Source: Dehalococcoidia bacterium
GTDB taxonomy: Bacteria > Chloroflexota > Dehalococcoidia > Lucifugimonadales > UBA1123
DNA length: 64,000 bases
Reading direction: 5' to 3'
NCBI GenBank assembly: GCA_009838465.1
Contig: VXRN01000003.1
Location: 1 to 64,000, forward strand
Made by a program: the position numbers and the translations under genes. The notes beneath the pieces are model-generated. The model had not been told where the DNA came from. It did no database searches and saw nothing but the letters and a program-made list of their open reading frames with translations. Below are positions 8,542 to 16,771 of this stretch, one piece after another; positions within the stretch are counted from its first letter, which is position 1; each line of letters opens with the position of its first letter.

Positions 8542-8730
8542 TTAGTATCGGGGGCCTCGCGGCTGGATCAAGTCCCAGAGTTTAAGCAGACCGTAGGTGA
8601 CAGGCGCGACGACCAAAATAAGAATAATGTAGTCTAATGGTTTATCGAATTGCACGTCTAACCGGCTGTACAAGACATAAGCGACAGAGATTATCGCCAA
8701 TACGCAGATGCTTCCAATCCGATGCAACAT
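8542..8730 (-). CDS. small two-helix membrane protein
   Basis: A 62-residue protein with two hydrophobic segments (about residues 5-20 and 32-50) and a short charged tail ending QPRGPRY. The family is not recognised. The ATG lies 2 nt after the stop of the upstream small gene, and an AAAGGAAAG ribosome-site candidate lies inside that gene, so translation is probably coupled. Function unknown; a partner role with the upstream gene is an inference from overlap only. Confidence 0.5.
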   Translation of the reverse strand: MLHRIGSICVLAIISVAYVLYSRLDVQFDKPLDYIILILVVAPVTYGLLKLWDLIQPRGPRY

Positions 8731-8732
8731 CT

Positions 8733-8969
8733 TCAGGTCTTACTTTCCTTTAGTTCGTCGAGTGCGGCCAGCATCATTACATTGACCTGTTGCTGTTTCT
8801 TCAGCAGTTCGTCAATGTCCCGCAGAAATTGCCCCCGTCCTTCCTCGTAGAAATGGACATACCCTTCTCCACGTATCTCTCGCCTTTCAATTGCAGGCAG
8901 TCCCCAATTCTTATGTCAGCGAGCTACCAATTCGTTGAATTCATCAATATAGCGTGCAGGGTCAGTCAT
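8733..8969 (-). pseudogene. 79-codon small gene interrupted by an in-frame TGA
   Basis: ATG at 8969 is preceded by an excellent ribosome site (GAGGAG, 5 nt spacing). The frame reads MTDPARYIDEFNELVAR, then TGA at codon 18 (8918-8916), then continues without break for 60 codons (HKNWGLPAIERRE ... ELLKKQQQVNVMM ... ELKESKT) to a TGA at 8735-8733. The second part is charged, helix-prone and protein-like, and no good start codon follows the TGA. A Trp TGG-to-TGA change is the simplest reading. UGA is a stop elsewhere in the window. A SECIS-like hairpin is not obvious. Family unknown. Confidence 0.55.
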
Positions 8970-9088
8970 TGTTCTCCTCTGTGATATATCTCCCTCTTCG
9001 GTGGCGGCGTGGGCCCAACGTTAGGTTGTCCCTTTTGTGGTGATGCTGCAAGACTCCGGATGGACTCCAATATCCTCGTCGCTAATTT

Positions 9089-9116
9089 CTGGAATCCCGC
9101 TTTCGCGGGAATGACG
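9089..9116. repeat. palindromic intergenic repeat, family A, inverted
   Basis: Same core palindrome as the copy at 1451-1470, in the opposite orientation, between the small gene pair and the methyltransferase gene. The rest of 8970-9163 shows nothing else. Confidence 0.75.
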
Positions 9117-9163
9117 GCCGGTCGGGACCTACGGATTTTTGCAATCGTCTTCAGTGTGAATCT

Positions 9164-10593
9164 TTAGGCGGTTCTCATTCCTTCGCGGACTAGGCGGGCG
9201 AAGAATTCGGCTTGGGAGCGGTCGCCCTTCATGGAGTTGCACGCGCCGCAGAGCAGTTGGAGGTTGTCCAAGTGGTCGGCGCCGCCTTTGGACCTCGGCA
9301 CGATGTGGTCTATGGTCATGTTTCGGAAGGGGAACATGACCTCGCAGCCCGCGCACACGCCTTCCTGTCTGCCGAACAGTGTGTGCTTGTGGGTGCGGTA
9401 GTTGGGCAACCGGCCCTGGTCGGCGTGGCGTGGGATGTCGGTACGGTGAGTTACATTCCAGCCCGTAAGAGTGGGGGTTTCTTCCGAACCGACTTTCAGC
9501 TCGCGGGCAAATCGCGCCTGCACCAAATTGTAGGCCAGAGGGGACAGGTCTATTCCGACCCACTGGCGTTCCAGTTTCTCGGTAGCAACCAAGGTGGTAG
9601 CGCAGCCGCAGAACGGGTCTAACACGATATCCCCCTCGTTTGAGGATGCCGCGATGATGCGCTCCAACAGCGCCAGCGGCTTCTGTGTCGGATAGCCCGT
9701 GCGCTCCTTTCCCGCTGCGATAGGCACATCATTCCACGTGTCGCTTACCGGAATTCCCGGCTGCTCGTCGAGATACCGCTTCAAACGTGGGACACCTTTC
9801 CCTCCACGTGGCACGACAATCAAGCCATTTCGGTCCGCTTCCTCAATTCGCTCCTGTGTCCACCTCCATACCCTAGTTACACCCTTGAATTCATACGTCA
9901 AGTTCGGACGGTCTCGGTTAGGATTAAGCAAACTGGTTAGCTGGTAGCGGCGTCCAGTTCCCTCCTCAATAAGTCTGTACTGCTCATGGGCACGAGGATT
10001 CTGCGTGAAGGCCGCATTCCAAGTCGTCTCGCCTCCCTTTGCATACGCAAGAACAACATCGTGGTTTGATGCAAAGCGTGTAAACGCCAAGCCTTTAGGA
10101 TGAGACCTCCTCCATATAACCTCATTCCTAAAGTTCCCACTCCCAAATACGCAGTCCATCGCCATCTTCAGATAGTGGCTGGCCGTCGGGTCGCAGTGAA
10201 GATAGATGGACCCCGTCGGTTTGAGAAGCCGCCTCATCTCAAGAAGGCGCACACTCATCATAATGAGGTAGGACTTATAATGAGGTAGGACTTCATCCCC
10301 TTTCCGTGCGCAAATCCAGCCGCGTCAATGATGCGGTACAGCGCGGGTTCTTCGTCGGCTATCAGCCCGTGCCAAGCCTCATCCACGTCGTCCAGCGTCC
10401 AAGTGTCCTTGAAGGCCGCTCCCGCCGCCTCGCTTCCGATAGGCGCGGCATAGGTGCGATTGCTGTTGAAGGGCGGATCCAGATATATTAGGTCAACCGA
10501 ACCGGAGTTCATTCCCCGCATGATGTCGAGGTTGTCGCCGGTCCAGATTGTGCGGTTGACCCAGTTCGGCAGCGTAGCTGTCTGGTTTGCCAT
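9164..10593 (-). pseudogene. site-specific DNA methyltransferase-HNH nuclease fusion, frameshifted by a 17-bp tandem duplication
   Basis: The N-terminal part (10593-10258, 111 residues) contains motif IV as DLIYLDPPFNSNRTY. The rest (10261-9164) contains the target-recognition region, TGYPTQKPLALLERI, motif I as DPFCGCATTLVA, and a C-terminal HNH domain (CAGC, TIDHIVPRSKGG, CGACN). The motif order is that of a beta-class amino-methyltransferase. The reading frame breaks exactly at two adjacent identical 17-bp units (10260-10276 and 10277-10293). Removing one unit gives a continuous 470-residue protein joined as MKSYLIMMSVRLLEMRRLLK. Adding methylase and nuclease in one chain suggests a restriction-modification enzyme. 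As read it should be off, or translated as two pieces. Confidence 0.85.
10260..10293. repeat. perfect tandem duplication of 17 bp inside the methyltransferase gene
   Basis: The unit ATAATGAGGTAGGACTT occurs twice without a gap. Because 17 is not a multiple of three, copy number sets the reading frame of the methyltransferase-HNH gene. Confidence 0.95.
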
Positions 10594-10747
10594 TATTCTC
10601 TATGCAGCATTCGTGGCTAAGGGTTGATACGTAGTAGGATACACGATTGCGAACGCTTGTACATAGAAGATTATGCGTGATTTAGGCCGCAAGTGCAATC
10701 AGGGTCTTTCGATTATCAACCAGGTAAACCAAGTACGTTCGTGGTGA

Positions 10748-10823
10748 CCCTTCGACAAGCTCCCTTCGACAGGCTCAGGACGAACCATGAACGGGCGGCC
10801 CTTCGACAGGCTCAGGGTGAACG
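10748..10823. repeat. array of CCCTTCGACAGGCTCAGG repeats
   Basis: One truncated copy (10748-10761) and two full direct copies (10762-10785 and 10799-10823) of a short repeat ending in GACGAAC or GTGAACG. The array is enclosed by a 12-bp inverted repeat (10700-10711 / 10848-10859), as in a small non-autonomous element. Confidence 0.7.
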
Positions 10824-11018
10824 ACAGAAGTAGTATCGGGAAATAACCGAAAGACCCTGCAAGCGCAATAGAGGGCACGACAAGGAGATTCCTGGGTAAC
10901 CATCTTTCCCAAGTGTGATGGAAGTTTCTCAGAGGTCTCGTAGGGCCTTTTCAAAGTCAATATCTTCCAGGATTCAGCAACCCCTCCCCCCTGGATTGCC
11001 GAGCGGCGAGCCCTTCGG

Positions 11019-11043
11019 GGTTCCCGCCTTCGCGGGAATGACG
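11019..11043. repeat. palindromic intergenic repeat, family A, inverted
   Basis: GGTTCCCGCCTTCGCGGGAATGACG, the same core as other family A copies with one asymmetric arm. Confidence 0.7.
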
Positions 11044-11106
11044 AAAGCGGGGTTATGAGCTGTGAACGGTAACTTTGCAAATGCCCTGGAGGTCTCGAAA
11101 TACACA

Positions 11107-11136
11107 TTGACAGGGGATTTCGCGCGAAGATATACT
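11107..11136 (+). promoter_or_regulatory. promoter of the 5S rRNA gene
   Basis: Perfect TTGACA (11107-11112), an 18-bp spacer and TATACT (11131-11136), ending about 12 bp before the mature 5S sequence. Confidence 0.8.
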
Positions 11137-11148
11137 AATTCCCAGATT

Positions 11149-11266
11149 CCTTGGTGGTTTGAGCGAGGCGGCCCCACCCGTTCCCATCCCGAACACGGAA
11201 GTGAAACGCTTCAGCGCCGACGATACTGCACTTGCAAGGGTGTGGGAAAATAGGTCACTGCCAGGG
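11149..11266 (+). rRNA. rrf: 5S ribosomal RNA
   Basis: The ~118-nt sequence contains the universal core CCCGTTCCCATCCCGAACACGGAAGT and the closing helix (CCTTGGTG at the 5' end with CTGCCAGGG at the 3' end). It has its own strong promoter upstream, and a run of seven T directly after the closing stem, so it looks like an independent transcription unit. No 16S, 23S or tRNA gene adjoins it. Ends are estimated to a few bases. Confidence 0.92.
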
Positions 11267-11447
11267 TTTTTTTGTTGCCCGATTCAGGTGCCGCGATCCG
11301 ACGTTCAGGCGCCGTGCGGAGCTATATTCCTTTGAATCTAATCTCGTATCTTTACAGTCAAAAACTGGGTGACCGCTTTTCAGCCCAATCTCCCCGTGAT
11401 ACAATCAATCCGTGCTACAGTCACTATACTCAATAAACAGGAAGGTC

Positions 11448-11482
11448 GGACTTCAGTGGGGCAGTGCAAGTCCACTCGGTCC
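11448..11482 (+). promoter_or_regulatory. candidate structured leader upstream of the S1-protein gene
   Basis: GGAC/GTCC and GTGG/CCAC pair across a 12-nt loop with a small internal loop, about 95 nt upstream of the start codon. TATACT (11425-11430) lies before it and TATAAT (about 11534) after it. The rest of 11267-11575 holds no gene. Pairing is seen in the sequence; a regulatory role is inferred. Confidence 0.3.
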
Positions 11483-11575
11483 AGTGTCTCAGTTGACAGC
11501 GTCTGTGCGCTTTACCGCGTGCGGGGTGATTGCATATAATTGGGTACAAGACCTATATGTTGGAAAGCTGAAAGA

Positions 11576-12745
11576 ATGATTACTGAAGAGAATAGAGAGC
11601 AAATGCCCGCCGAAGAGGACATGGGACAGCTGCTCGATCAGATGGGTGAAATGAAGTCGGCTCGCAGGGGCGACATAGTAGAGGGCGTCGTAATGCGGGC
11701 GGATTCGTCCGACGGGCTGTTCGTGAACATCGGGCAGAAGTCGGAGGCGCACGTGCCTGTGAACGAGATGCGAACGGTGGAGACGGACGACATTTCGACT
11801 CTCGCGGGCGCGTCTATCACGGCAATCGTCGTGCGACCGGAGTCGGGGGACAACCCTGCGATTCTTTCGGTTGACCGCGCAGTGGGAGAAAAAGGCTGGC
11901 AGACCCTACAGAAGACCATGGAGTCCGGGGAAGTCATAGAAGGCAAGATAGCCGGGTTCAATCGTGGTGGCTCGATAGTCGAAGTCGAAGGGGTGCAGGG
12001 TTTCGTTCCTATGTCCCAGCTCGTCTCGGTGCCGAGAGAGAGGTTCCGACTTTACCAGGAAGAAGCCAGCAGCCTTTCCGCCGAAGAACAACAGAGTATT
12101 CAGGAAGCGCAGTCCGCAGAAATTGGACGCAGCATCCAGATGAAGGTTCTCGAAGTCAACCGGAGTCGGAATCGGGCGATTTTCTCCGAGCGACAGGCTG
12201 TTCAGGAATCCCGTGACGCGTTGAAGGCGCAGCTCATAGCTGAGTTAAGCGAGGGCGAAGTCCGAATGGGCAGGGTCACCGGGATCAGCAGTTTCGGCGC
12301 TTTCGTGGACATTGGCGGAGCGGATGGTCTCATCCATATCTCGGAACTGTCCTGGAGCATGGTCAATTCTCCGGAGGAGGTTGTGAGCGTCGGCCAGGAA
12401 GTGGATGTGTATGTTCTGCGAGTTGACGCTGAGAACATGAAGATAGCCCTGAGTCTGAGGAGGCTTCAGCCCGAACCTTGGGAGACGATTCAGGACCGAC
12501 ACAACATAGGCGACGTAGTGGATGCGACAGTAACAAAATTGACGAATTTTGGAGCCTTCGCGCGCGTGGAAGACTCCATAGAAGGTCTGATACATATTTC
12601 AGAACTCTCTGCGAGGATGATCAACCATCCTCGCGAAGTGGTTCGGGAAGGCGATGACGTTAGGGTGAAGATTCTGCGAATCGAGCCCGAACGCCGAAGA
12701 CTGGGGTTAAGCCTGAAACAGGCTGACGACGGCAACTACTTCTAG
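11576..12745 (+). CDS. rpsA: S1-domain RNA-binding protein, ribosomal protein S1 homologue
   Basis: A 389-residue protein built from four S1 RNA-binding repeats near residues 20-90, 105-190, 205-280 and 290-365; the last two carry FGAFVDIGGADGLIHISEL and FGAFARVEDSIEGLIHISEL cores (each described in part). Four repeats is the form common in Gram-positive lineages and Chloroflexota, shorter than the six of E. coli. It should help mRNA bind the 30S subunit. ATG 11576 with upstream GGAAAG is preferred to an in-frame TTG at 11540. clpC follows after 50 bp. Confidence 0.88.
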   Translation: MITEENREQMPAEEDMGQLLDQMGEMKSARRGDIVEGVVMRADSSDGLFVNIGQKSEAHVPVNEMRTVETDDISTLAGASITAIVVRPESGDNPAILSVDRAVGEKGWQTLQKTMESGEVIEGKIAGFNRGGSIVEVEGVQGFVPMSQLVSVPRERFRLYQEEASSLSAEEQQSIQEAQSAEIGRSIQMKVLEVNRSRNRAIFSERQAVQESRDALKAQLIAELSEGEVRMGRVTGISSFGAFVDIGGADGLIHISELSWSMVNSPEEVVSVGQEVDVYVLRVDAENMKIALSLRRLQPEPWETIQDRHNIGDVVDATVTKLTNFGAFARVEDSIEGLIHISELSARMINHPREVVREGDDVRVKILRIEPERRRLGLSLKQADDGNYF

Positions 12746-12795
12746 CAACCGGCAACTTTCCGACTTCCTGATTTTCCTAACGAGGAGACTCTTCC

Positions 12796-15273
12796 ATGGC
12801 AAGCAGGTTTGAGAAATTCTCGGAACGGGCACGCAGAGTCCTTTCCCTGGCACAAGAAGAAGCCCAGAGATTCAATCACACATATATTGGAACGGAGCAT
12901 ATTCTTCTTGGCCTTGTCCGTGAGACGGATGGGGTTGCCGCCAAGGTTCTGTCCAATCTTGGCGTAGAGTTGAACAAGGTTCGCTCTGCCGTAGAGTTCA
13001 TAATCGGCCGAGGTGAGCGGACCACCACAGGTGAGATCGGTCTGACTCCCAGGGCCAAAAAGGTTATCGAGTTGGCGGTTGACGAAGCGCGTCGCCTTCA
13101 GCATAACTACATTGGCACCGAACATCTTCTGATTGGACTTATGCGTGAGGGCGAAGGTGTGCCCGCGGGCGTTCTGGAGAGTCTCGGCGTCACGCTGGAC
13201 AAGATTCGGGCCGAAACCAGTCGGATCCTCAGTCAGAATGTACAGCAGGAGCAAGGGAGAGGTTCGCGCGGGCGCTCCACGTCCGGCACTCCTACACTCG
13301 ACCAGCTTGGCGTTGACCTGACCAAGGCCGCGAGAGAAAACAAGCTGGATCCCACTGTGGGCCGCGAGAAGGAAATCCAGCGAGTTACACAGATTCTCAG
13401 CCGGCGCACCAAGAACAATCCAGTTCTGGTTGGAGAACCCGGCGTGGGTAAGACTGCAATCGTGGAGGGTCTGGCCCAGCGCATAGCGGGCAACGACGTC
13501 CCCGGAACTTTGCAAAACAAGCGCCTGGTCACTCTGGATATGGGTGCATTGGTCGCCGGTACTAAGTATCGCGGCGAGTTCGAAGAGCGGCTGAAGAAGG
13601 TGGTCGAGGAGATCACGAAAGCCGGCAACTGTGTCCTCTTCATTGATGAGGTACATACGATTGTCGGGGCCGGTTCGGCTGAAGGCGCCGTAGATGCGGC
13701 GAACATACTCAAGCCGTCGCTCGCCAGGGGAGAACTCCAGACTATCGGCGCAACTACGCTCGATGATTATCGTAAGTATGTCGAGCGCGACCCCGCCCTT
13801 GAAAGACGGTTCCAGCCTGTTCGCGTGGAAGAGCCCAGCGTAGAAGAGACCATGGACATACTGCGCGGCGTCAAGGGCAAATACGAGGAGCATCACCAAC
13901 TGGAGATAACGGACGAGGCCGTTCAGGAAGCGGCGACATTGGCGGCACGGTACATCTCGGATCGTTTCCTGCCGGACAAGGCGATTGACCTCATAGACGA
14001 AGCCGCTTCCAGGGTCAGAATCAATTTCACTACCGCGCCCCTCTCCGTGCAGGAAGTAACCAGGATGCTTGAAAGCGTCCGCAAGGAGAAGGACGAAGCA
14101 ATAGCAGGCCGACAGTACGAATATGCCGCCGAGTTGAGAGACAGAGAGGCGAGCATATCGGAAAAACTCGACGAGCTCGAGCGGGACTGGAAGGATGAGC
14201 AGGCCGAGGAAAGCCCCACGGTTACGCATGACGACATTGCTGAAGTCGTCAGTATGTGGACCTCCATCCCGGTTACCCGCCTGGCTGCAACTGAGACCGA
14301 ACGCCTTATCAACATGGAACAGGTTCTCCATGAGGGTGTCATAGGGCAGGATGAACCGATAACCTTAGTTTCCAAGGCGGTCCGCCGAGCCAGGGCCGGT
14401 CTCAAGAATCCTCGTCGCCCGACGGGTATATTCATGTTCCTGGGGCCGACCGGTGTCGGGAAGACGTTGCTTGTGCGCAAGTTGGCGGAGTTCATGTTCG
14501 GCTCCGAAGATGCCCTGATACGAATAGATATGTCGGAGTTCATGGAACGTCACTCCGTCGCGCGCCTCGTCGGCGCGCCTCCGGGATACATCGGCTATGA
14601 CGATGGCGGACAGTTGACCGAAACAGTCAGGCGCAAGTCTTACTGCGTTATCCTGCTGGACGAAATCGAAAAGGCCCACCCTGAAGTCTTCAACATCCTC
14701 CTCCAGATATTCGACGATGGTCATCTTACCGACTCGAAGGGGCGGAAGGTTGACTTCCGGAACGCGATAATTGCGATGACTTCGAATATCGGCTCTGACC
14801 TGATCAGGCAGGATAGGTCTGTCGGCTTCGCCGCAAGATCCGAATCAGGCCAGTCGGAGGAGCAAGCCTACCAAAGGATGAAGACCAACGTCCTGGACGA
14901 GGTGAAGCGTTTCTTCAGGCCCGAGTTCCTGAACAGGATTGACGGACAGGTCGTGTTCCACGCCCTGAACCGCGAGCACATGCACCAGATTATCCCAATC
15001 GAGATGAAGGACGTCGCGTCTAATCTTCTTGAGAAGGGAATAAACCTGGAAATCTCTGACGAGGCCAAGGAGTGGCTTGTAGAGAAAGGGTATGATCCTA
15101 TTTTCGGGGCCAGACCGCTCCGCCGGGTAATCCAGGACAATCTGGAAGACAAGTTGTCGGACGCAATTCTGGCCGGGGAGTTGGGGCCCGCGGACACGGC
15201 TATCATAGACGTGGAAGACGACGGAATTGTGGTAAAGACGGAGTCTCCCTTCTCGGTGGTTTCTTCCACATAG
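12796..15273 (+). CDS. clpC: ATP-dependent Clp protease ATP-binding subunit ClpC
   Basis: An 825-residue Hsp100 unfoldase that delivers substrates to ClpP. Two Clp-N repeats ([16 protein letters not shown] at about residue 7, a second near 85), first AAA+ module with Walker A GEPGVGKT near 212 and Walker [10 protein letters not shown], a UVR-type helical pair near 430-465 (characteristic of ClpC), and second AAA+ module with GPTGVGKT near 550 and [16 protein letters not shown] is preceded by GAGGAG. No ctsR, mcsA or mcsB precede it, unlike Firmicutes. A terminator follows. Confidence 0.97.
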   Translation: MASRFEKFSERARRVLSLAQEEAQRFNHTYIGTEHILLGLVRETDGVAAKVLSNLGVELNKVRSAVEFIIGRGERTTTGEIGLTPRAKKVIELAVDEARRLQHNYIGTEHLLIGLMREGEGVPAGVLESLGVTLDKIRAETSRILSQNVQQEQGRGSRGRSTSGTPTLDQLGVDLTKAARENKLDPTVGREKEIQRVTQILSRRTKNNPVLVGEPGVGKTAIVEGLAQRIAGNDVPGTLQNKRLVTLDMGALVAGTKYRGEFEERLKKVVEEITKAGNCVLFIDEVHTIVGAGSAEGAVDAANILKPSLARGELQTIGATTLDDYRKYVERDPALERRFQPVRVEEPSVEETMDILRGVKGKYEEHHQLEITDEAVQEAATLAARYISDRFLPDKAIDLIDEAASRVRINFTTAPLSVQEVTRMLESVRKEKDEAIAGRQYEYAAELRDREASISEKLDELERDWKDEQAEESPTVTHDDIAEVVSMWTSIPVTRLAATETERLINMEQVLHEGVIGQDEPITLVSKAVRRARAGLKNPRRPTGIFMFLGPTGVGKTLLVRKLAEFMFGSEDALIRIDMSEFMERHSVARLVGAPPGYIGYDDGGQLTETVRRKSYCVILLDEIEKAHPEVFNILLQIFDDGHLTDSKGRKVDFRNAIIAMTSNIGSDLIRQDRSVGFAARSESGQSEEQAYQRMKTNVLDEVKRFFRPEFLNRIDGQVVFHALNREHMHQIIPIEMKDVASNLLEKGINLEISDEAKEWLVEKGYDPIFGARPLRRVIQDNLEDKLSDAILAGELGPADTAIIDVEDDGIVVKTESPFSVVSST

Positions 15274-15303
15274 GGCGAGATCGCCCAGTGCGCAAGGCTC
15301 TAA

Positions 15304-15340
15304 GGTCTGGGGACGAGAACCGCCCCAGACCTTTGCTTTT
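15304..15340 (+). terminator. rho-independent terminator after clpC
   Basis: A 9-bp perfect stem (15304-15312 with 15323-15331) is followed by TTTGCTTTT. It lies between clpC and radA. Confidence 0.8.
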
Positions 15341-15352
15341 ATCAGGTGGACC

Positions 15353-16750
15353 GTGGCAAGAAAATCTCAGAACATATTTCTCTGCGACAGTTGCGGGGCG
15401 GAATCCTCCCGCTGGGAAGGTCGCTGTTCCAAGTGTGGCGACTGGAACACTCTGAAGGAGTTCAGCGCGGCGCGGCTAGGCGGAAGCGGTCGCACATGGG
15501 CCGGTCTGTCGGGGACTGAGGTGGTTCGGCTTGGAGAAGTTCGGAGCGAGAATCAGCCAAGACTCACATTCCGTTCAGCCGAACTTACCAGAGTCCTGGG
15601 CGGCGGAATGGTTAGGGGTTCTGTAATCCTGCTCGCCGGCGACCCCGGAATAGGTAAATCCACCCTGCTGCTCGACGTAGCTTCGGACGCGGTGCAGGGG
15701 GGTGGGGCCCTGTACGTAACCGGTGAGGAGTCTCCAGAGCAAGTAAAGCTTCGGGCTGACCGACTGGGAGTGGACGCAGACGGTCTTTACCTCCTTCCGA
15801 CGACAAGTCTGAGTGAGATCCTTGCTCAGGTCGAGATACTCAAACCGGCATTGGTGATAGTTGACTCGATCCAGACTGTGTTTGACGAGAAATTGCCCTC
15901 AGAGGCCGGGAGCACGTCCCAAATACGTGAATGCGCGAGACAACTGACTCAGTGGGCGAAACTATCCAGCGCCTCCGTGATACTGGCTGGGCATGTCACC
16001 AAGAGCGGCGACATTGCAGGTCCGCGAGTGCTGGAGCATGTCGTTGACGTCGTGCTGCACATCGAGGGCGACCCGGTAAGTTCTTTCAGGTTATTGAGAG
16101 CGATCAAGAATAGGTTCGGCTCTACCAATGAGGTCGGCGTATTTGAGATGACCGAACAGGGAATGCGGGATGTACCCGACCCCTCGGCGCATATGCTCGC
16201 GCTGCACGTGAGCGGCTCGGTCGGTTCAGTTATCGTACCGTCAGTTGAGGGGAGTCGAGCTGTGCTGGTTGAAGTGCAGGCTCTGACCAACCCTTCGCTA
16301 CTGCCGACTCCTCGTAGAGTAGCGTCGGGCGTGGACTACAACAGGATGCTGCTCATTTGCGCCGTGTTGACCCGAAGGGCGGGTATCTCGCTCGCGTCTC
16401 AGGATGTGATCGTAAACGCAACGGGAGGAATGAGGGTCTCCGATCCGGCGGCGGATCTGGGCATCGCTCTCGCTATCGTGTCGAGCGTGCGAAATGCGCC
16501 ACTGGGACATCGGCTTGCGGCAGTCGGAGAAATGGGACTTAGCGGGGAAGTGAGGTCGGTCTCCCAATTGCAGAGAAGGGTACAGGAAGCGGCAAGGCTG
16601 GGTATCGAGACTTGCATAGTGCCCAGAACACGAGGCGCGGACTTCGATTCCCTTCTGGATGGCGACACTGACGTGGCTCCCGTAACCACGCTGCGAGAAG
16701 CGATTGGCTTAGGAATTCGAAAATCCGATCCCCAGGGCGTTCCGGTATAG
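15353..16750 (+). CDS. radA: DNA repair protein RadA
   Basis: RadA (Sms) is a RecA-like, DnaB-type branch-migration motor in recombination. The 465-residue protein has an N-terminal C4 zinc finger (CDSCG, CSKCG), a Walker A GDPGIGKST near residue 100, the RadA-specific KNRFGS motif near 250, and a C-terminal Lon-protease-like domain with a GGMRVSDPAADLG stretch. GTG start with CAGGTGG upstream. clpC-radA adjacency is also found in Bacillus. Confidence 0.97.
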   Translation: MARKSQNIFLCDSCGAESSRWEGRCSKCGDWNTLKEFSAARLGGSGRTWAGLSGTEVVRLGEVRSENQPRLTFRSAELTRVLGGGMVRGSVILLAGDPGIGKSTLLLDVASDAVQGGGALYVTGEESPEQVKLRADRLGVDADGLYLLPTTSLSEILAQVEILKPALVIVDSIQTVFDEKLPSEAGSTSQIRECARQLTQWAKLSSASVILAGHVTKSGDIAGPRVLEHVVDVVLHIEGDPVSSFRLLRAIKNRFGSTNEVGVFEMTEQGMRDVPDPSAHMLALHVSGSVGSVIVPSVEGSRAVLVEVQALTNPSLLPTPRRVASGVDYNRMLLICAVLTRRAGISLASQDVIVNATGGMRVSDPAADLGIALAIVSSVRNAPLGHRLAAVGEMGLSGEVRSVSQLQRRVQEAARLGIETCIVPRTRGADFDSLLDGDTDVAPVTTLREAIGLGIRKSDPQGVPV

Positions 16751-16771
16751 GCACGCAGAGGAGGAGCAGAA

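Larger units (their letters stand above)
10594..11106. other. intergenic repeat-rich region upstream of 5S rRNA
   Basis: About 510 bp without a supported gene. It contains a 12-bp inverted repeat pair (10700-10711 and 10848-10859), the CCTTCGACAGGCTCAGG-type repeat array between those arms, and a family A palindrome at 11019-11043. Confidence 0.5.

Noticed and set aside
8733-8969. Selenocysteine reading of the in-frame TGA
   Set aside because: No convincing SECIS hairpin follows and the context (Ala-Arg-TGA-His) is not a redox motif; a mutated Trp codon is simpler.
10775-11107. Minus-strand frame upstream of the 5S gene
   Set aside because: It consists mostly of translated repeats (STSFPRRREPR-like pieces) with no ribosome site.
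11062-11253. Plus-strand frame overlapping the 5S rRNA
   Set aside because: It reads through the 5S promoter and rRNA and has no protein-like features.
11441-11490. SRP RNA or riboswitch upstream of the S1-protein gene
   Set aside because: The conserved GGAAGCA/AAGC elements of SRP RNA and known riboswitch cores are absent; kept only as an unspecific leader structure.
12742-14331. Long 529-codon minus-strand frame opposite clpC
   Set aside because: It is the antisense shadow of a highly conserved gene; no ribosome site or domain was seen.
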